A stretch of 64,000 nucleotides of DNA from Gonocerus acuteangulatus (Eukaryota; Arthropoda; Insecta; Hemiptera; Coreidae): contig OX328123.1 in assembly GCA_946811695.1 (NCBI GenBank), forward strand, positions 39,280,054 through 39,344,053, written 5' to 3'. The notes beneath the pieces were generated by a model. The model saw only the letters and a program-made list of their open reading frames with translations. It ran no database searches and was not told the DNA's origin. Both the position numbers and the translations under genes were made by a program. Positions 33,358 through 43,218 of this stretch are shown here, piece by piece. Positions within the stretch are counted from its first letter, which is position 1. Every line of letters begins with the position of its first letter.

Positions 33358-33548
33358 CTTGTTGAAGATTAGAGAACCATTGGATGCAACCCATATCCTG
33401 GAGTCGACCTGCAGCGGGCTGCCATCTTTGAACCAGGTTAAGACGGTGCCAGGGGCCGGGGGACCGCATTGGAGTGCGAACCCCCGTCCCCTAATCGCTA
33501 CCGCCTCTGGGGGCGGCTCGGCCCCCAGCCGGACCCCCAACTGACTAC
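33358..33548 (-). CDS. internal exon encoding half of an Ig-like domain (candidate off-track/PTK7-type receptor)
   Basis: On the minus strand a T-rich tract ending CAG precedes the exon at 33549, and AAG|GTAATC follows at 33358, giving a 191-base exon (phase 1 in, phase 0 out). It encodes 63 full codons with no stop. The residues show the B-strand Cys (FALQCGPP), the core Trp (LTWFKDG) and the E-strand NGSLIF of an I-set immunoglobulin fold. The second Cys would be in the next exon. The spacing RGRGFALQC..APGTVLTWFKDG..VDSRI resembles the first domain of PTK7/off-track cell-surface receptors, but other Ig receptors (Dscam, sidekick, neogenin types) are possible. The exon is far more GC-rich than its surroundings. 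No sister exon was found in the window, implying introns of tens of kilobases. Confidence 0.7.
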
Positions 33549-34562
33549 CTGAAAAAAAAAATGTAAATAGTTAAACACTCCATTGGAAAATGTCAATGAA
33601 ATAATTTTTTAAAATGAATTAAGTGCTTGCGTGCAAAAACCCGTGAAAGATAACATACGAAATTCTAAGTAATACTTACAAATATCTTTTTGTCATATCA
33701 TAAGGTTGTGGATCTTGGATATCAAATATATATTTTTAAAATAGTGGAAATTCATATATTTATAAACTATTTAACGCCTCATTGATTCCCTTTATTTGGC
33801 ACTATCCATGTTTCATGCAATATATCTGCTCTACGTTTATACGTACATTTCAAACTTTCCACATTAATTCGTAGGGCCATGTCCAGTAGTGTGTATCAAT
33901 TTTTAATTTTTTTTTGTTTCCAAATTCCAAGTTGAAAAAAAGTTGCTACTGTGCACCACAAAGTACCACACAAAATTTTGGATTTTTTAAAAAATGTTTA
34001 GGTCTCCCGCACAAGGCCTAAAGTTTAGAAAATGTACTAAAAAAGTCAATTTTTACAAAAATATTAAAGTAACCTAAAACACTTTTATTCTACGTTGGAA
34101 GTTAAAATTCCACTAACAATAAGCACAAAAAACGATAAAAAAAAATATTTCAAAAATTTATCACATCATTTAGGTCTCCAGCACAAGGCCTAAAAGTCGT
34201 AAATTTCAGCACATTTTTGAAATTTTGCAGTACTTTGATATTTTTGTGGTTCTTGATTGAAACCTTAAATATAACTAAAATCTGGTTGGAATTGTTGTTT
34301 TAAGTGAAATAATGAAGACAATTTCAACATGTCAAGGAACGAGTGGGGGAAAGCCAGACCATCGTACCGCGGTGACGCGCCACCTATGAATCACCGCACA
34401 GACTTGTTAGTACTTGTGTACCGGCAAGAAGTAAAATTTGTGATTTGAGTGCGATAGTCTTGTTTCTAAGACTCAATTGAGTGATTTTCGTTATGTTCAA
34501 AATGAGTAAATAACCGCATTTAACTAGACAAAGTACCGACATGCCGGTTATCGGGCAACCTA

Positions 34563-34843
34563 TTGATGTGAGTGGTTTTAATGTTCTGCGGATCAAGAAG
34601 GACGTATTGAAGTATTTTGAATGAGTACGCGTTGAAATGAAACAAGAGGGAATTTATCAGCCTGCAAAGAAGGTAATTGCATTGATATTTGCTTTAAAAC
34701 TAGAGGAGATATGGACAAGAACTCCTATTCCTGTTAGTGGCATCAAAAACACACTGTTCATGGTTATAAAACTGCACAAGCAACTTGAGAAAATTAAAAA
34801 GTGTTCAGGGTCTAACAGGAAGAATCCTAGTAAGATTCAGTAA
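34563..34843 (+). pseudogene. unrecognised ORF remnant inside the long-TIR element
   Basis: Reading from about 34563, GFNVLRIKKDVLKYFE is followed by a stop at 34622, then 68 codons from 34637 with GIYQPAKKVIALIFALKLEE, WTRTPIPVSGIKN and LHKQLEKIKK. The pattern recalls small proteins of unknown function carried by arthropod DNA transposons (a start with K-K-x-V-L, later W-x-x-x-x-I-P and a K/R-rich end), but I cannot name a family. It has no DDE catalytic residues, so the element depends on a transposase elsewhere. Confidence 0.45.
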
Positions 34844-34944
34844 CTAGCTTTCAGTCCAAAACTAAAACTGCAGGGGTTGATATTTGTACTCAGCATGTTC
34901 AAATGTGACCCCAGCAACTGAATTTGCTCTATTGACAAAAAAGA

Positions 34945-35445
34945 ACCGACACTAGAACACGAGTTGTTGGTTGTCCAACGTGGTCCTTGATTGATGTCAA
35001 TTGCAGAGTGTAGCAAAAGCGAAACTAAAAAACGTAAAAAGCGATTAGAAAGAAAAATTTCGTTCACAAGCTTTATTAAAGGTAGCTGTAAAAAAAAAAA
35101 CTGAGGACCAAAACTTAAAATCTGTTCTACAGATGATTGAATGTCTTAAACGTCAAATCAAGGTGGCGATATTGAGGATAATGTAGTTTATACGAGACAA
35201 ATATATGTTTCAAGTGTAGAAGTAAAACAAGAACTGTCACAACGCTTGTCTTTGTTTTTACGAGCTTGTGACCGTAGACTCTACTGTTGTTTTCTTCACA
35301 ACTACATGCATTAAAGCTTCTTGTGACCATGATTGTCTTTCTAAGCGGTTTTCAAGTTTAGTAGTTTCGTTTTTGTCACACTCTGATTGATGTCTGCAAT
35401 TGCCATCAATCCAGAACCACGTTGGTCGACCATAAACTCGTGTTC
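34945..35445. repeat. inner inverted duplication of a coding segment
   Basis: Plus strand 34950-35050 encodes TRTRVVGCPTWSLID...; minus strand 35445-35345 encodes TRTRVYGRPTWFWIDGNC and a K/E-rich helix. The two are diverged copies facing each other, so the interior of the long-TIR element is itself an old foldback. Confidence 0.5.
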
Positions 35446-36391
35446 TTGTGCCCCAATCACTCAATTGAGTCTTAGAAACAAGACTATCGCACTCAAATCA
35501 CAAATTTTACTTCTTGCCGGTACACAAGTACTGACAAGTCTGTGCGGTGATTCATAGGTGGCGCGTCACCGCGGTGCGACGGTCTGGCTTTCCCCCACCC
35601 CTTGCTTCAAGTTGACGCTTGACGTGAAATTGTCTTCATTATTTCACTTAAAACAACAATTCCAACCAGGTTTTAGTTATATTTAAGGTTTAAACCAAGA
35701 ACCACACAAATATCAAAGTACTGCAGAATTTCAAAAATGTGCTGAAATTTACGACTTTTAGGCCTTGTGCGGGAGACCTACCTAAATGATGTGATAAATT
35801 TTTGAAATATTTTTTTTTTATCGTTTTTTGTGCTTATTGTTAGTGGAATTTTAACTTGCAACGTAGAATAAAAGTGTTTTAGGTTACTTTAATATTTTTG
35901 TAAAAATTGACTTAGTAAATTTTCTAAAATTTAGGCCTTGTGCGGGAGACCTAAACATTTTTTAAAAAATCCAAAATTTTGTGTGGTACTTTGTGGTGTC
36001 TAGTAGCAACTATTTTTCAACTTGGAATTTGGAAACAAAAAAAAGTTAAAAATCGATACACCCTAATGTCCAGGCTAATAAAATATATATGACCGTTGAT
36101 AATTAGCTGTTTAGAATAAAGGAGTTCGTGGTTAAAAATCGACATAGTTCTAATTCGTATGTTACCATATAATGCATGTTTTTTTTTTTTTTAATTTTTA
36201 ATAATAGTCAACGCAACTTAGGCGATTAAAATCCTGTAGGATTTTATAGGTACAATTGATAGGATATTGTAGGTAAATTATAAAAAGTAACAATGTAGTA
36301 ATGATGAAGAACTATTAGGGCAACCGTACAAGTACAAACAGATCTCGATGTTATCGTCAGAAACACATTGTGCGAAAAAGGCCACCAGTAG

Positions 36392-36551
36392 GATCTCCCC
36401 GCAGTCTAGTGGCTAATAAGCGGAAGATGGGGGTTCGAGTCCCACCTGCAGCAGGTATATTTCTTATTTCAGGACCCGTAGAGAAAATTCTCTGCATGCA
36501 CCATGGATCTCAGCGCGAGTGGCATAGATGTCGGTGCACCGTAAAAAAAAA
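36392..36551 (+). mobile_element. SINE-1-related copy
   Basis: GGATCTCCCCGCAGTCTAGTGG, then AAGCGGAAGATGGGGGTTCG, then TTTCAGGACCCGTAG, GCACCATGGATCTCAGCGC and GTCGGTGCACCGT with an oligo-A tail. The order matches SINE-1, with a deletion in the anticodon-arm region, so it is a diverged subfamily together with 47392. Confidence 0.65.
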
Positions 36552-36650
36552 GAAAAAAAAATATGCGTAAGTAAATAACTTAGAAACTTCGGTCTGCAAA
36601 GGAAAAGGCAAGTTTGTTTGTTTTTTGTTTTTTGTTTTTTTTTAATTGGT

Positions 36651-36681
<31 letters not shown>

Positions 36682-37150
36682 TTATAACTTATTATTTTTA
36701 TGAAATCTAAAATTATTCGTTCATGACTTGTGGGCGTTCTTTTTTTGTAGTATGCAGTCTGTCAGAATGTGCTTAACAGTAATTGTCCAATTGTAGTATC
36801 GGCAAATTGGCCTGTCTTATATAGCCACTGGCGGCACAGGACTACTTATCGTCTCTTACACAGCGCTTGCTTCCAGGCCGTACACGAACTGTATTTTTAA
36901 TCTCCCTTAATTTATTTTCTCTTGAGCAACCGGTTTCTTGCCGCATTTGCATTATTCTTTTTTCGGATTCAGTCTGCAAGTTTTGATTCGTCAAGCTGTT
37001 ATTGTTGATAAGCTAATATTGTTGATTTAACCTTCCGTATAAAAAAGAAAATAAGAAAGAAAAAAAAAAGGAAGTTTCTCTGAAACGACCTAAACCCAGA
37101 ATGTTGAGAGATTTAATATGACCTTAAGAGTTAGAGATCCTTAATGAAAC
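36552..37150. other. no gene recognised
   Basis: Poly-A (36655-36681) and T-rich runs lie in otherwise unassigned sequence. Confidence 0.4.
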
Positions 37151-37236
37151 GCACCCCCCCCCCCCCCCCCCGAAAAAAAACAAAAACATAAAGATATGTC
37201 TAGACGATTTTTTTAGACATTAAAACACAAGCAAGC

Positions 37237-37332
<96 letters not shown>

Positions 37333-37401
37333 ATCAATCAATCAATCAATAATTACTGTATTTTGTAAATTACAATTACAATTTACAGGGGTAATTATTG
37401 A

Positions 37402-37465
<64 letters not shown>

Positions 37466-37564
37466 GGACCTATGATTTGAGGGTAAGGGTCAACTTCATA
37501 AGCAAGTTTTCCTTCTCAAAATTAACCACATCAGATTTTCATTATTTTTAGTTATATATGTGTG

Positions 37565-37638
<74 letters not shown>
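37151..37638. repeat. cluster of simple repeats
   Basis: C-run of about 20 (37151-37170), (CT)n 37238-37274, (AT)n 37275-37330, (CAAT)n 37331-37350, (AT)n 37404-37464 and (AT)n 37569-37638. Between the AT tracts, TCAATAATTACTG and CAGGGGTAATTATTGA form an imperfect inverted repeat. Confidence 0.9.
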
Positions 37639-37639
<1 letters not shown>

Positions 37640-37760
37640 TAGCTGTTACCCGGTGTGCAATGCTACACCTACTTTATATTAAATATCTGTAGCCGGGCTT
37701 ACCATGCTTTATATTAAATAGTTGTAACCCAGCTTCCATGGTACGCCTACTTTATATTAT
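37639..37760 (+). mobile_element. element-E-type 5' start with short tandem copies
   Basis: ACTAGCTGTTACCCGGTGTGC resembles the ACTAGCTGACTACCCGTGC start at 45256, 49628 and 56214. A degenerate 48-base unit (TTTATATTAAATAKYTGTA plus a TACCATGC-type block) then repeats two to three times. Confidence 0.45.
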
Positions 37761-38624
37761 ATATTTAAAAAAATGAATGATTATATTATATTTGACCAAA
37801 TTATGAGAATATAAGATAATAAATTGAGAGCTCGGCTGAAAAATTTATTTTCCATTTTTTTTAAAAGAAAGTGGGATGGAAAATAAATGAATCCTTATTT
37901 TTTAAAAAGTACCCTTATTTTAAAATGGTATCACAATTAAATGATTCCAAATAATTTAACTGCAATACCGGTTTAAAGAAAATCCAAACCAAACTCCCTG
38001 TGTTTAATGTTTTTAAAGAAAAAAATATGTGGTCCATAAATAAATATTCATAAAAAATAGCAATACAAATGAGGCATTTAATTAAGGTTATGATTAGTTA
38101 TAAGTTGTAATAACCTACAACTGAAACTATATTCTTTACTTTCATTGATTTTTTTTTAAATATAATATTTATTTATTTTAAGGGCTTCGCATCTAAAGCT
38201 AAAACCTCAACCTTGCGCAAATATAATATTAATATGTTATATTGTTAACCTGTTCATGTAATAATCCGTAACTGGGTTTTTTTTATGAATGAAAAATTAG
38301 GTAAGTGGTGCAGGGTTTATGTTATTTATGCCAAAAGGAAAGTTTTAAAAACATAGTTGGTTGTTTCAAATACACTTTCACATATTTTTGTTCACTTTTT
38401 TTTCCTTTCTATTAAAGCTTCTGTTTCAAATTTTATGGCTCATGAGCTCTTCTATAAGGATAGTCCTTCTATCATAGTAAATAGGGGCCTCTAAGAATAA
38501 AAACAAATTTGATATTTTTCTTGCAGTTATGGTCAACAATGAATTAAAGGTATTTGGGAATTTCAATAACGACATTGACTTGGCAAGCAACAATATTTTT
38601 ACCAGAATTGCAACCGTATTTAAA
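37761..38624. other. no gene recognised
   Basis: Very AT-rich sequence with nothing recognised. Confidence 0.4.
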
Positions 38625-39356
38625 CATTTAGTCCAAGAGCTGGTAACACACTTTTCAAGTGTTTTATGTGCCTTTAAATTGTGCTATAGTGGGTCTCTAG
38701 TGTAGATAAAAAGTTAAGTATGTGGTTGCTGGACATACCTTGAAACACCAGGCACTGCGCATGGTAATCAGTAACAAACTATGGGCCAAAAATAGTGTTT
38801 TATTCAGAAGCCATAAGTTTTTAATGTAAAATTAAGGCAATTCTATAATGAAATAATATATAAGGCAGACACTTTTAAGTGGGATACATATAAAAAAAAC
38901 CGAAGTGGGTTTTTTGTAATATTAAATGAAGTCTCTTCTTCACACTGCTATTTAAACACCATAAATGAAAATAATTACAAAAGGGCAGACACTTTTTGTG
39001 AGGTGTAGTAATCAGCAAACATGAAAATAAATTCAGCCGATGATAGACTTCAATACACTGCGTGTAACCGTAAGAGTGAGTGAGAGCACCAATCATCTGG
39101 ACAGGACAGTTATGGCTGTTCTAGAAATAAAGCAACTTGCCTTAATTATACATTAAAGATTGTTGGCTTCTGAATAAAATACCATTTTAGTGACATATTT
39201 TTTTAACACCTTTCCCCTATGTGCAGTACCTGGTGTTCCAAGGTATGTCCAGGATACACATATATGCCTTACCTATCCACGAGATGCAATACACCAAAAT
39301 TCCAAGGTGCATAAAACACTTCATCAAATGTGCGTTACCAGCTCTCCGACTAAATC
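38625..39356. repeat. foldback element, about 230-bp diverged arms
   Basis: 38625-38850 and the reverse complement of 39121-39356 share AGAGCTGGTAAC, GTTTTATG, GGACATACCTTG, AACACCAGG, TTTTATTCAGAAGCC and AATTAAGGCAA in order. The 270-base middle holds two GGGCAGACACTTTT-type phrases. There is no coding sequence, and target duplications were not found. Confidence 0.6.
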
Positions 39357-39969
39357 GTGACAGTCAGAGGATATAACTATCAGACAAAAGAAAGCATACA
39401 TCAGAATATAATGATTAAATTATGATGGATATTAAATTAATAAAAAATTGCATGGAAAATGTAATTACTTATTCATTTATTAGAACACCACAATTCACGT
39501 GACTTCCTCTTCTTATAAAAATAATATTTTAATACATTAATTTATCTGCAAAAAAAAAAAAAATAGCATGCAAAAGAAATATAAGCAGAATAACTTTATT
39601 AAAAAAAAAATTAAAGTTAGGCTGCCCAAATTAATAGGGTTGCAAAACCATACAGCTCTTATAATAATAAAATAATGTTTCAAAATGAGGTGAAAATTAA
39701 TTCATTTATATACATTCATTTGTATGATTATAAACATTTATGTAATTTATTATGTACATCTATCTATATGCGAATAAAAAAATAAGTTAAATATAACAAC
39801 ATTTAATATAATATTTTAATAATATTTGCATATGTATGTGAGAGAATTAATTTCAAGTTCATAAATTTAAGTCCTTTACATAATGAAATTGTTCACAAAG
39901 GAGTTTTTAATGTTTAAAAAAATCTTTATGTTTAAAACAAAAAGTTCTATCTTTTTGGAAAGTCTTGGA
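39357..39969. other. no gene recognised
   Basis: AT-rich sequence with A runs; nothing assigned. Confidence 0.4.
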
Positions 39970-40370
39970 ACTTTAAACTTCACTTAAAGCTACATATTCT
40001 ACATATGTAGACTCTTCTGTAACATCTTTTTTCTTTCTCGATTTCCAGTATAATACATTACCAAATAACCTAATAAGAAAACCAGTGGTGGATTTTCCTT
40101 CTAAATGATCATTTAAGAATATAGTCTCTACATCCATCTGTTCAACATTTAGACCCATTTGATATCTTCAACTTTCTTATTTCAACAAAATCTCAAGCAT
40201 TATTTTGTTTCAAACTATCTATTTCTCTATCCCAAAAATCACAATCGCTTGAACTTTATCAGATTCACCCTCAGCCAATCCAATACTGCTTATGTTTTCT
40301 TGGATAACATCAAGATGCCTAGCGACAATGATTTTATTATTCAAAAGTACTTTATGATGATTAGATAGTT
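39970..40370 (-). pseudogene. copia-type pol remnant (integrase end, RT start, RNase H end)
   Basis: On the minus strand, KVLLNNKIIVARHLDVIQEN resembles the end of copia integrase. DFWDREIDSLKQNNA and DFVEIRKLKISNG match the linker into RT (the ELNSLQKNNTWELV region), and NVEQMDVETIFLNDHLEG matches the first catalytic RT motif (MDVKTAFLNG). After a large internal deletion it joins GKSTTGFLIRLFGNVLYWKS and VEYVALSEV, the copia RNase H segment. Several frames are used and stops occur. The upstream integrase part lies at 41380-41745, across a Penelope-like insertion. Confidence 0.72.
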
Positions 40371-40454
40371 AGCCGTCGAGGTGATAAGTAAAGATGGAAT
40401 GGTTGGGATTCGGCTAAATAAACCTCAATGTGATTTTGTTTTAAAAAATCGATA

Positions 40455-40499
40455 TTTCGGACGTTTCGGCTACTCATTGGTAGCCTTCGTCAGCTAAAA
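40455..40499 (-). ncRNA. candidate hammerhead ribozyme, best stem II
   Basis: Minus strand: CTGACGA, extra A, stem GGCTAC / GTAGCC with loop CAATGA, GAAAC, GTC, CGAAAT. Stem II has six perfect pairs; ACGT at the stem III position is self-complementary; stem I is weak with one A-G mismatch. Penelope-like elements are known to carry such short hammerheads. Confidence 0.6.
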
Positions 40500-40993
40500 T
40501 GACAAAAAAAGAAATTAATACAGAAACAAAAAAAAGTTTATAATTGTGATAGGTAACAGAACTATAAATACAATTAACTTATAAAAGAGCATATCGTCTT
40601 AAATTCTTAGAATGAGTAGAATGAAAAAATAAATAGGTACAATAATTGATTTTAATAGTAATTAGTAACATTAATTGATTTTACAAAGAAATAAGAAACT
40701 ACATACCAATGACAAATATAGTAGCTAATAGTAACATTAATTAATTTTACAAAGAAATAAGATACTACATACCAATGGAAATGCCGAGCGGCAGAGGAAG
40801 ACCAAGATTGGCAATTAAGTAACCATTGTGAAAGTGTCTAAGGAAAAAGGAATCTACTGGGGTATATGTAACTGAAAACAGCAGGTGGTGGGAGAAAGGT
40901 CGGTAAGGATCAAAAGGTATGTTTATGACATTATATGACAGGAAAGGAGAAAAAGGTGTTAATGGAAGGATACCCAAGGGGCATGGGAAAAAT

Positions 40994-41320
40994 CTAGGTG
41001 GAGGTCGGGAGTTTTTGGAAAATATTAGCGTACATAGGAGAAATGCCTTGTTTGTCAGTTTTGAAGTTTATATTGTTTTTGTTTAAGTTTATGTGTACAC
41101 ATTCCGAGATCTGAAGTCTTTTTTTATTTCGTTGTGTAGAAAGAATTTTCGTGTCGTCGAAGTTAAAAGTGTGTTTTTGCGTAATGGCGTGTTTAGCAAG
41201 TGCAGATTTATCTATTTCTTTATTAGTGATGGTTCGTTTATGTTGTGTAAGACGTGAGTGAATGTCATTTATGGTTTCTCCTATGTATACACCATACATA
41301 GGAGAAACCATAAATGACAT
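40994..41320 (-). pseudogene. GIY-YIG endonuclease domain of a Penelope-like element, truncated
   Basis: The open stretch reads VYIGETINDIHSRLTQHKRT (YIG plus the catalytic-Arg region), then SALAKHAITQKHTFNFDDTK, QRNKKRLQISECVHI (Glu in the expected place) and ends at a stop at 40994. This is the C-terminal endonuclease of Penelope-like ORFs. The first GIY half is missing; the N-terminal residues are encoded by the palindrome. The RT domain is absent. The frame is otherwise intact over about 100 residues, which suggests a fairly recent copy. Confidence 0.78.
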
Positions 41321-41327
41321 TCACTCA
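41255..41327. repeat. perfect 34-bp palindrome at the Penelope 5' junction
   Basis: TGAGTGAATGTCATTTATGG through CTATGTAT (41255-41288) is repeated inverted at 41294-41327 across a 5-base spacer. The element's own endonuclease sequence is turned back on itself, as happens at Penelope insertion junctions. Confidence 0.9.
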
Positions 41328-41379
41328 AACCGCGACAAAGGGAATTCATCACTAAACACTTAAATAACAATAAACAATA

Positions 41380-41745
41380 GTGAACAATTGTGAAGAAATT
41401 AACTTGAGGGCAATCTTACTATAATCATCTATAAATGAAACAAAATATTTTTCACCTTTGAGACTCACAGTTAAAAAAGATCCACATCAGTGTAAACAAT
41501 TCCAAAATACTTTTAGCCTTGTTCCTATTGTTTTCTTCACCAACTTTGGTCTCCAATCTTCACCAACTTTGGTCTCCTTTGCCTTATCAATGACATTTAC
41601 ACACTTCATCAGTTTAAAAAAAAAGTTAAGCGTTTCTCCACATACTAAAACCCTCTCTATCAAATACCAGTACAAACATATTCATTTAACAGAAAAGCGA
41701 GTGAGAGATTACTTCAACCGAATACTGTAACCGACATTGCAACCT
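41380..41745 (-). pseudogene. copia-type integrase start remnant
   Basis: On the minus strand, MKCVNVIDKAKETKVGE resembles the CxxCxxGK region after the zinc site, KSILELF precedes TDVDLF (copia HTDVCGP), and SLKGEKYFVSFIDDYSKIALK is the integrase core motif with its conserved Asp pair. Two or more frameshifts separate these pieces, and a small direct repeat (TTCACCAACTTTGGTCTCC twice at 41537-41575) duplicates part of it. It joins the 39970-40370 fragment across the Penelope-like element. Confidence 0.65.
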
Positions 41746-42217
41746 TCCTTTACTAAAGAGATAAAAAAACTACGTCTCAACAAAAGTATTGAAACTATTA
41801 AAGTTCTGAATAGAAACATGAACACTTAATTATATGATATTAGTCCAAATTATGATTAGATAAACACAGAACATTTTTATGATATACTTACTTATACGAT
41901 ATTAGTCTATATTCTGGTAAGAGAAGTGTTGCCCTAGGCAATCAAATCAAAATTGATTTGATATGAAGAAAACTGATCTGATATTAAGAAAATTAATCTT
42001 AAAAAATATGATATTTTATTATATCCAAACTCTGAGAATATAAACCTACTATTTAGTTAAACAAACAAAGGTTTTGTATTGCACTTCTTCTTAGAAGGAG
42101 GGGCAACACTGGAAAGAAAATGCCGATTTCTGACTATTAACTCTTCTGTATATGACAGTTTCGAACTCGTTACTTCCAAACTATGAATCCTAGAAGATAT
42201 TGAGCTAGCCTACGGCC
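41746..42217. other. no gene recognised
   Basis: AT-rich sequence; it may include more eroded copia sequence. Confidence 0.35.
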
Positions 42218-43148
42218 GCTAAAAAAGTTACGGCCGCTTTTTGAATTTTCAAAATCGCAACTTTTTCAGTTTTAGGGGTGCGTGTTTTTTTTTATGGTCT
42301 CAATACATTCGAAATCGTTTGTAGTTGATAGTAGTGAACGAATTTTCGTTTGTAGTTGCCTAGAAAAAAAGTTAGGCCCGCTTTTTGAATTTTCAAAATC
42401 GCAACTTTTTCAGTTTTAGGGGTGCGTGTTTTTTTATGGTCTCAATACATTCGAAATCGTTTGTAGTTGATAGTAGTGAACGAATTTTCGTTTGTAGTTG
42501 CCTAGAAAAAAAGTTAGGCCCGCTTTTTGAATTTTCAAAATCGCAACTTTTTCAGTTTTAGGGGTGCGTGTTTTTTTATGGTCTCAATACATTCGAAATC
42601 TTTTGTAGTTGATAGTAGTGAAAGAATTTTCGTTTGTAGTTACCTAGAACAAAAGTTAGGCCCGCTTTTTGAATTTTCAAAATCGCAACTTTTTCAGTTT
42701 TAGGGGTGCGTGTTTTTTTATGGTCTCAATACATTCGAAATCGTTTGTAGTTGATAGTAGCGAACGAGTTTTCGTTAGTAGTTGCCTAGAAAAAAAGTTA
42801 CAGCCGCTTTCTGAATTTTCAAAATCGCAACTTTTTCAGTTTTAGGGGTGTGTGTTTTTTTATGGTCTCAATTCATTCGAAATCGTTTGTTGTTGATAGT
42901 AGTGAATGAATTTTCATTTGTAGTTGCCTAGAAAAAAAGTTTGGCCCGCTTTTTGAATTTTCAAAATCGCAACTTTTTCAGTTTTAGGGGTGCGTGTTTT
43001 TTTATGGTCTCAATACATTCGAAATCGTTTGTAGTTAATAGTAGTGAAAGAATTTTCGTTTGCATTTGCCTTGAAAAAAAGTTACAGCCGCTTTTTGAAT
43101 TTTCAAAATCGCAACTTTTTCAGTTTTAGGGGTGCGTGTTTTTTTGTA
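42218..43148 (+). repeat. 142-bp minisatellite, about 6.5 units
   Basis: TTGAATTTTCAAAATCGCAA recurs at 42241, 42385, 42527, 42669, 42811 (one change), 42953 and 43095, a spacing of 144 then 142 repeatedly. Each unit also has TTTTAGGGGTGCGTG, ATGGTCTCAATACATTCG and TTGATAGTAGTGAA. Units differ by a few percent. The array starts and stops in the same part of the unit. No coding role was seen. Confidence 0.95.
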
Positions 43149-43218
43149 ACTAAAATAAAATAAACTAATACAAAACCATATATGTAGAAATTTATTTTCT
43201 TCACCCTAAAAGCCGACA

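Larger units (their letters stand above)
33879..36073. mobile_element. hAT-like transposon with 600-bp TIRs and 8-bp duplication
   Basis: ATGTCCAG occurs directly at both edges (33879-33886, 36066-36073). The element (33887-36065) starts TAGTGTGTATCAATTTTTAA and its far end reads inward TAGGGTGTATCGATTTTTAA. Inverted arms extend to 34486 and 35455 with few differences and include the phrase GGCCTTGTGCGGGAGACCTA twice. The 8-bp duplication with T at position 2 and A at position 7, and a YARNG start, are hAT hallmarks; the long arms are not. The 970-bp interior holds a decayed ORF and a second, inner inverted duplication. Confidence 0.78.
40375..41330 (-). mobile_element. 5'-truncated Penelope-like element in a copia remnant
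   Basis: The minus strand carries a GIY-YIG endonuclease fragment (41320-40994), a 3' region of about 500 bases and a hammerhead-like motif near its 3' end (40455-40499). Its 5' side starts in a 34-bp palindrome. Copia coding remnants of the same orientation flank it on both sides, which dates it after the copia insertion. Confidence 0.7.

Noticed and set aside
42218..43148. CRISPR array
   Set aside because: The units are 142 bases long and repeated end to end without unique spacers, in a eukaryotic genome; it is a minisatellite.
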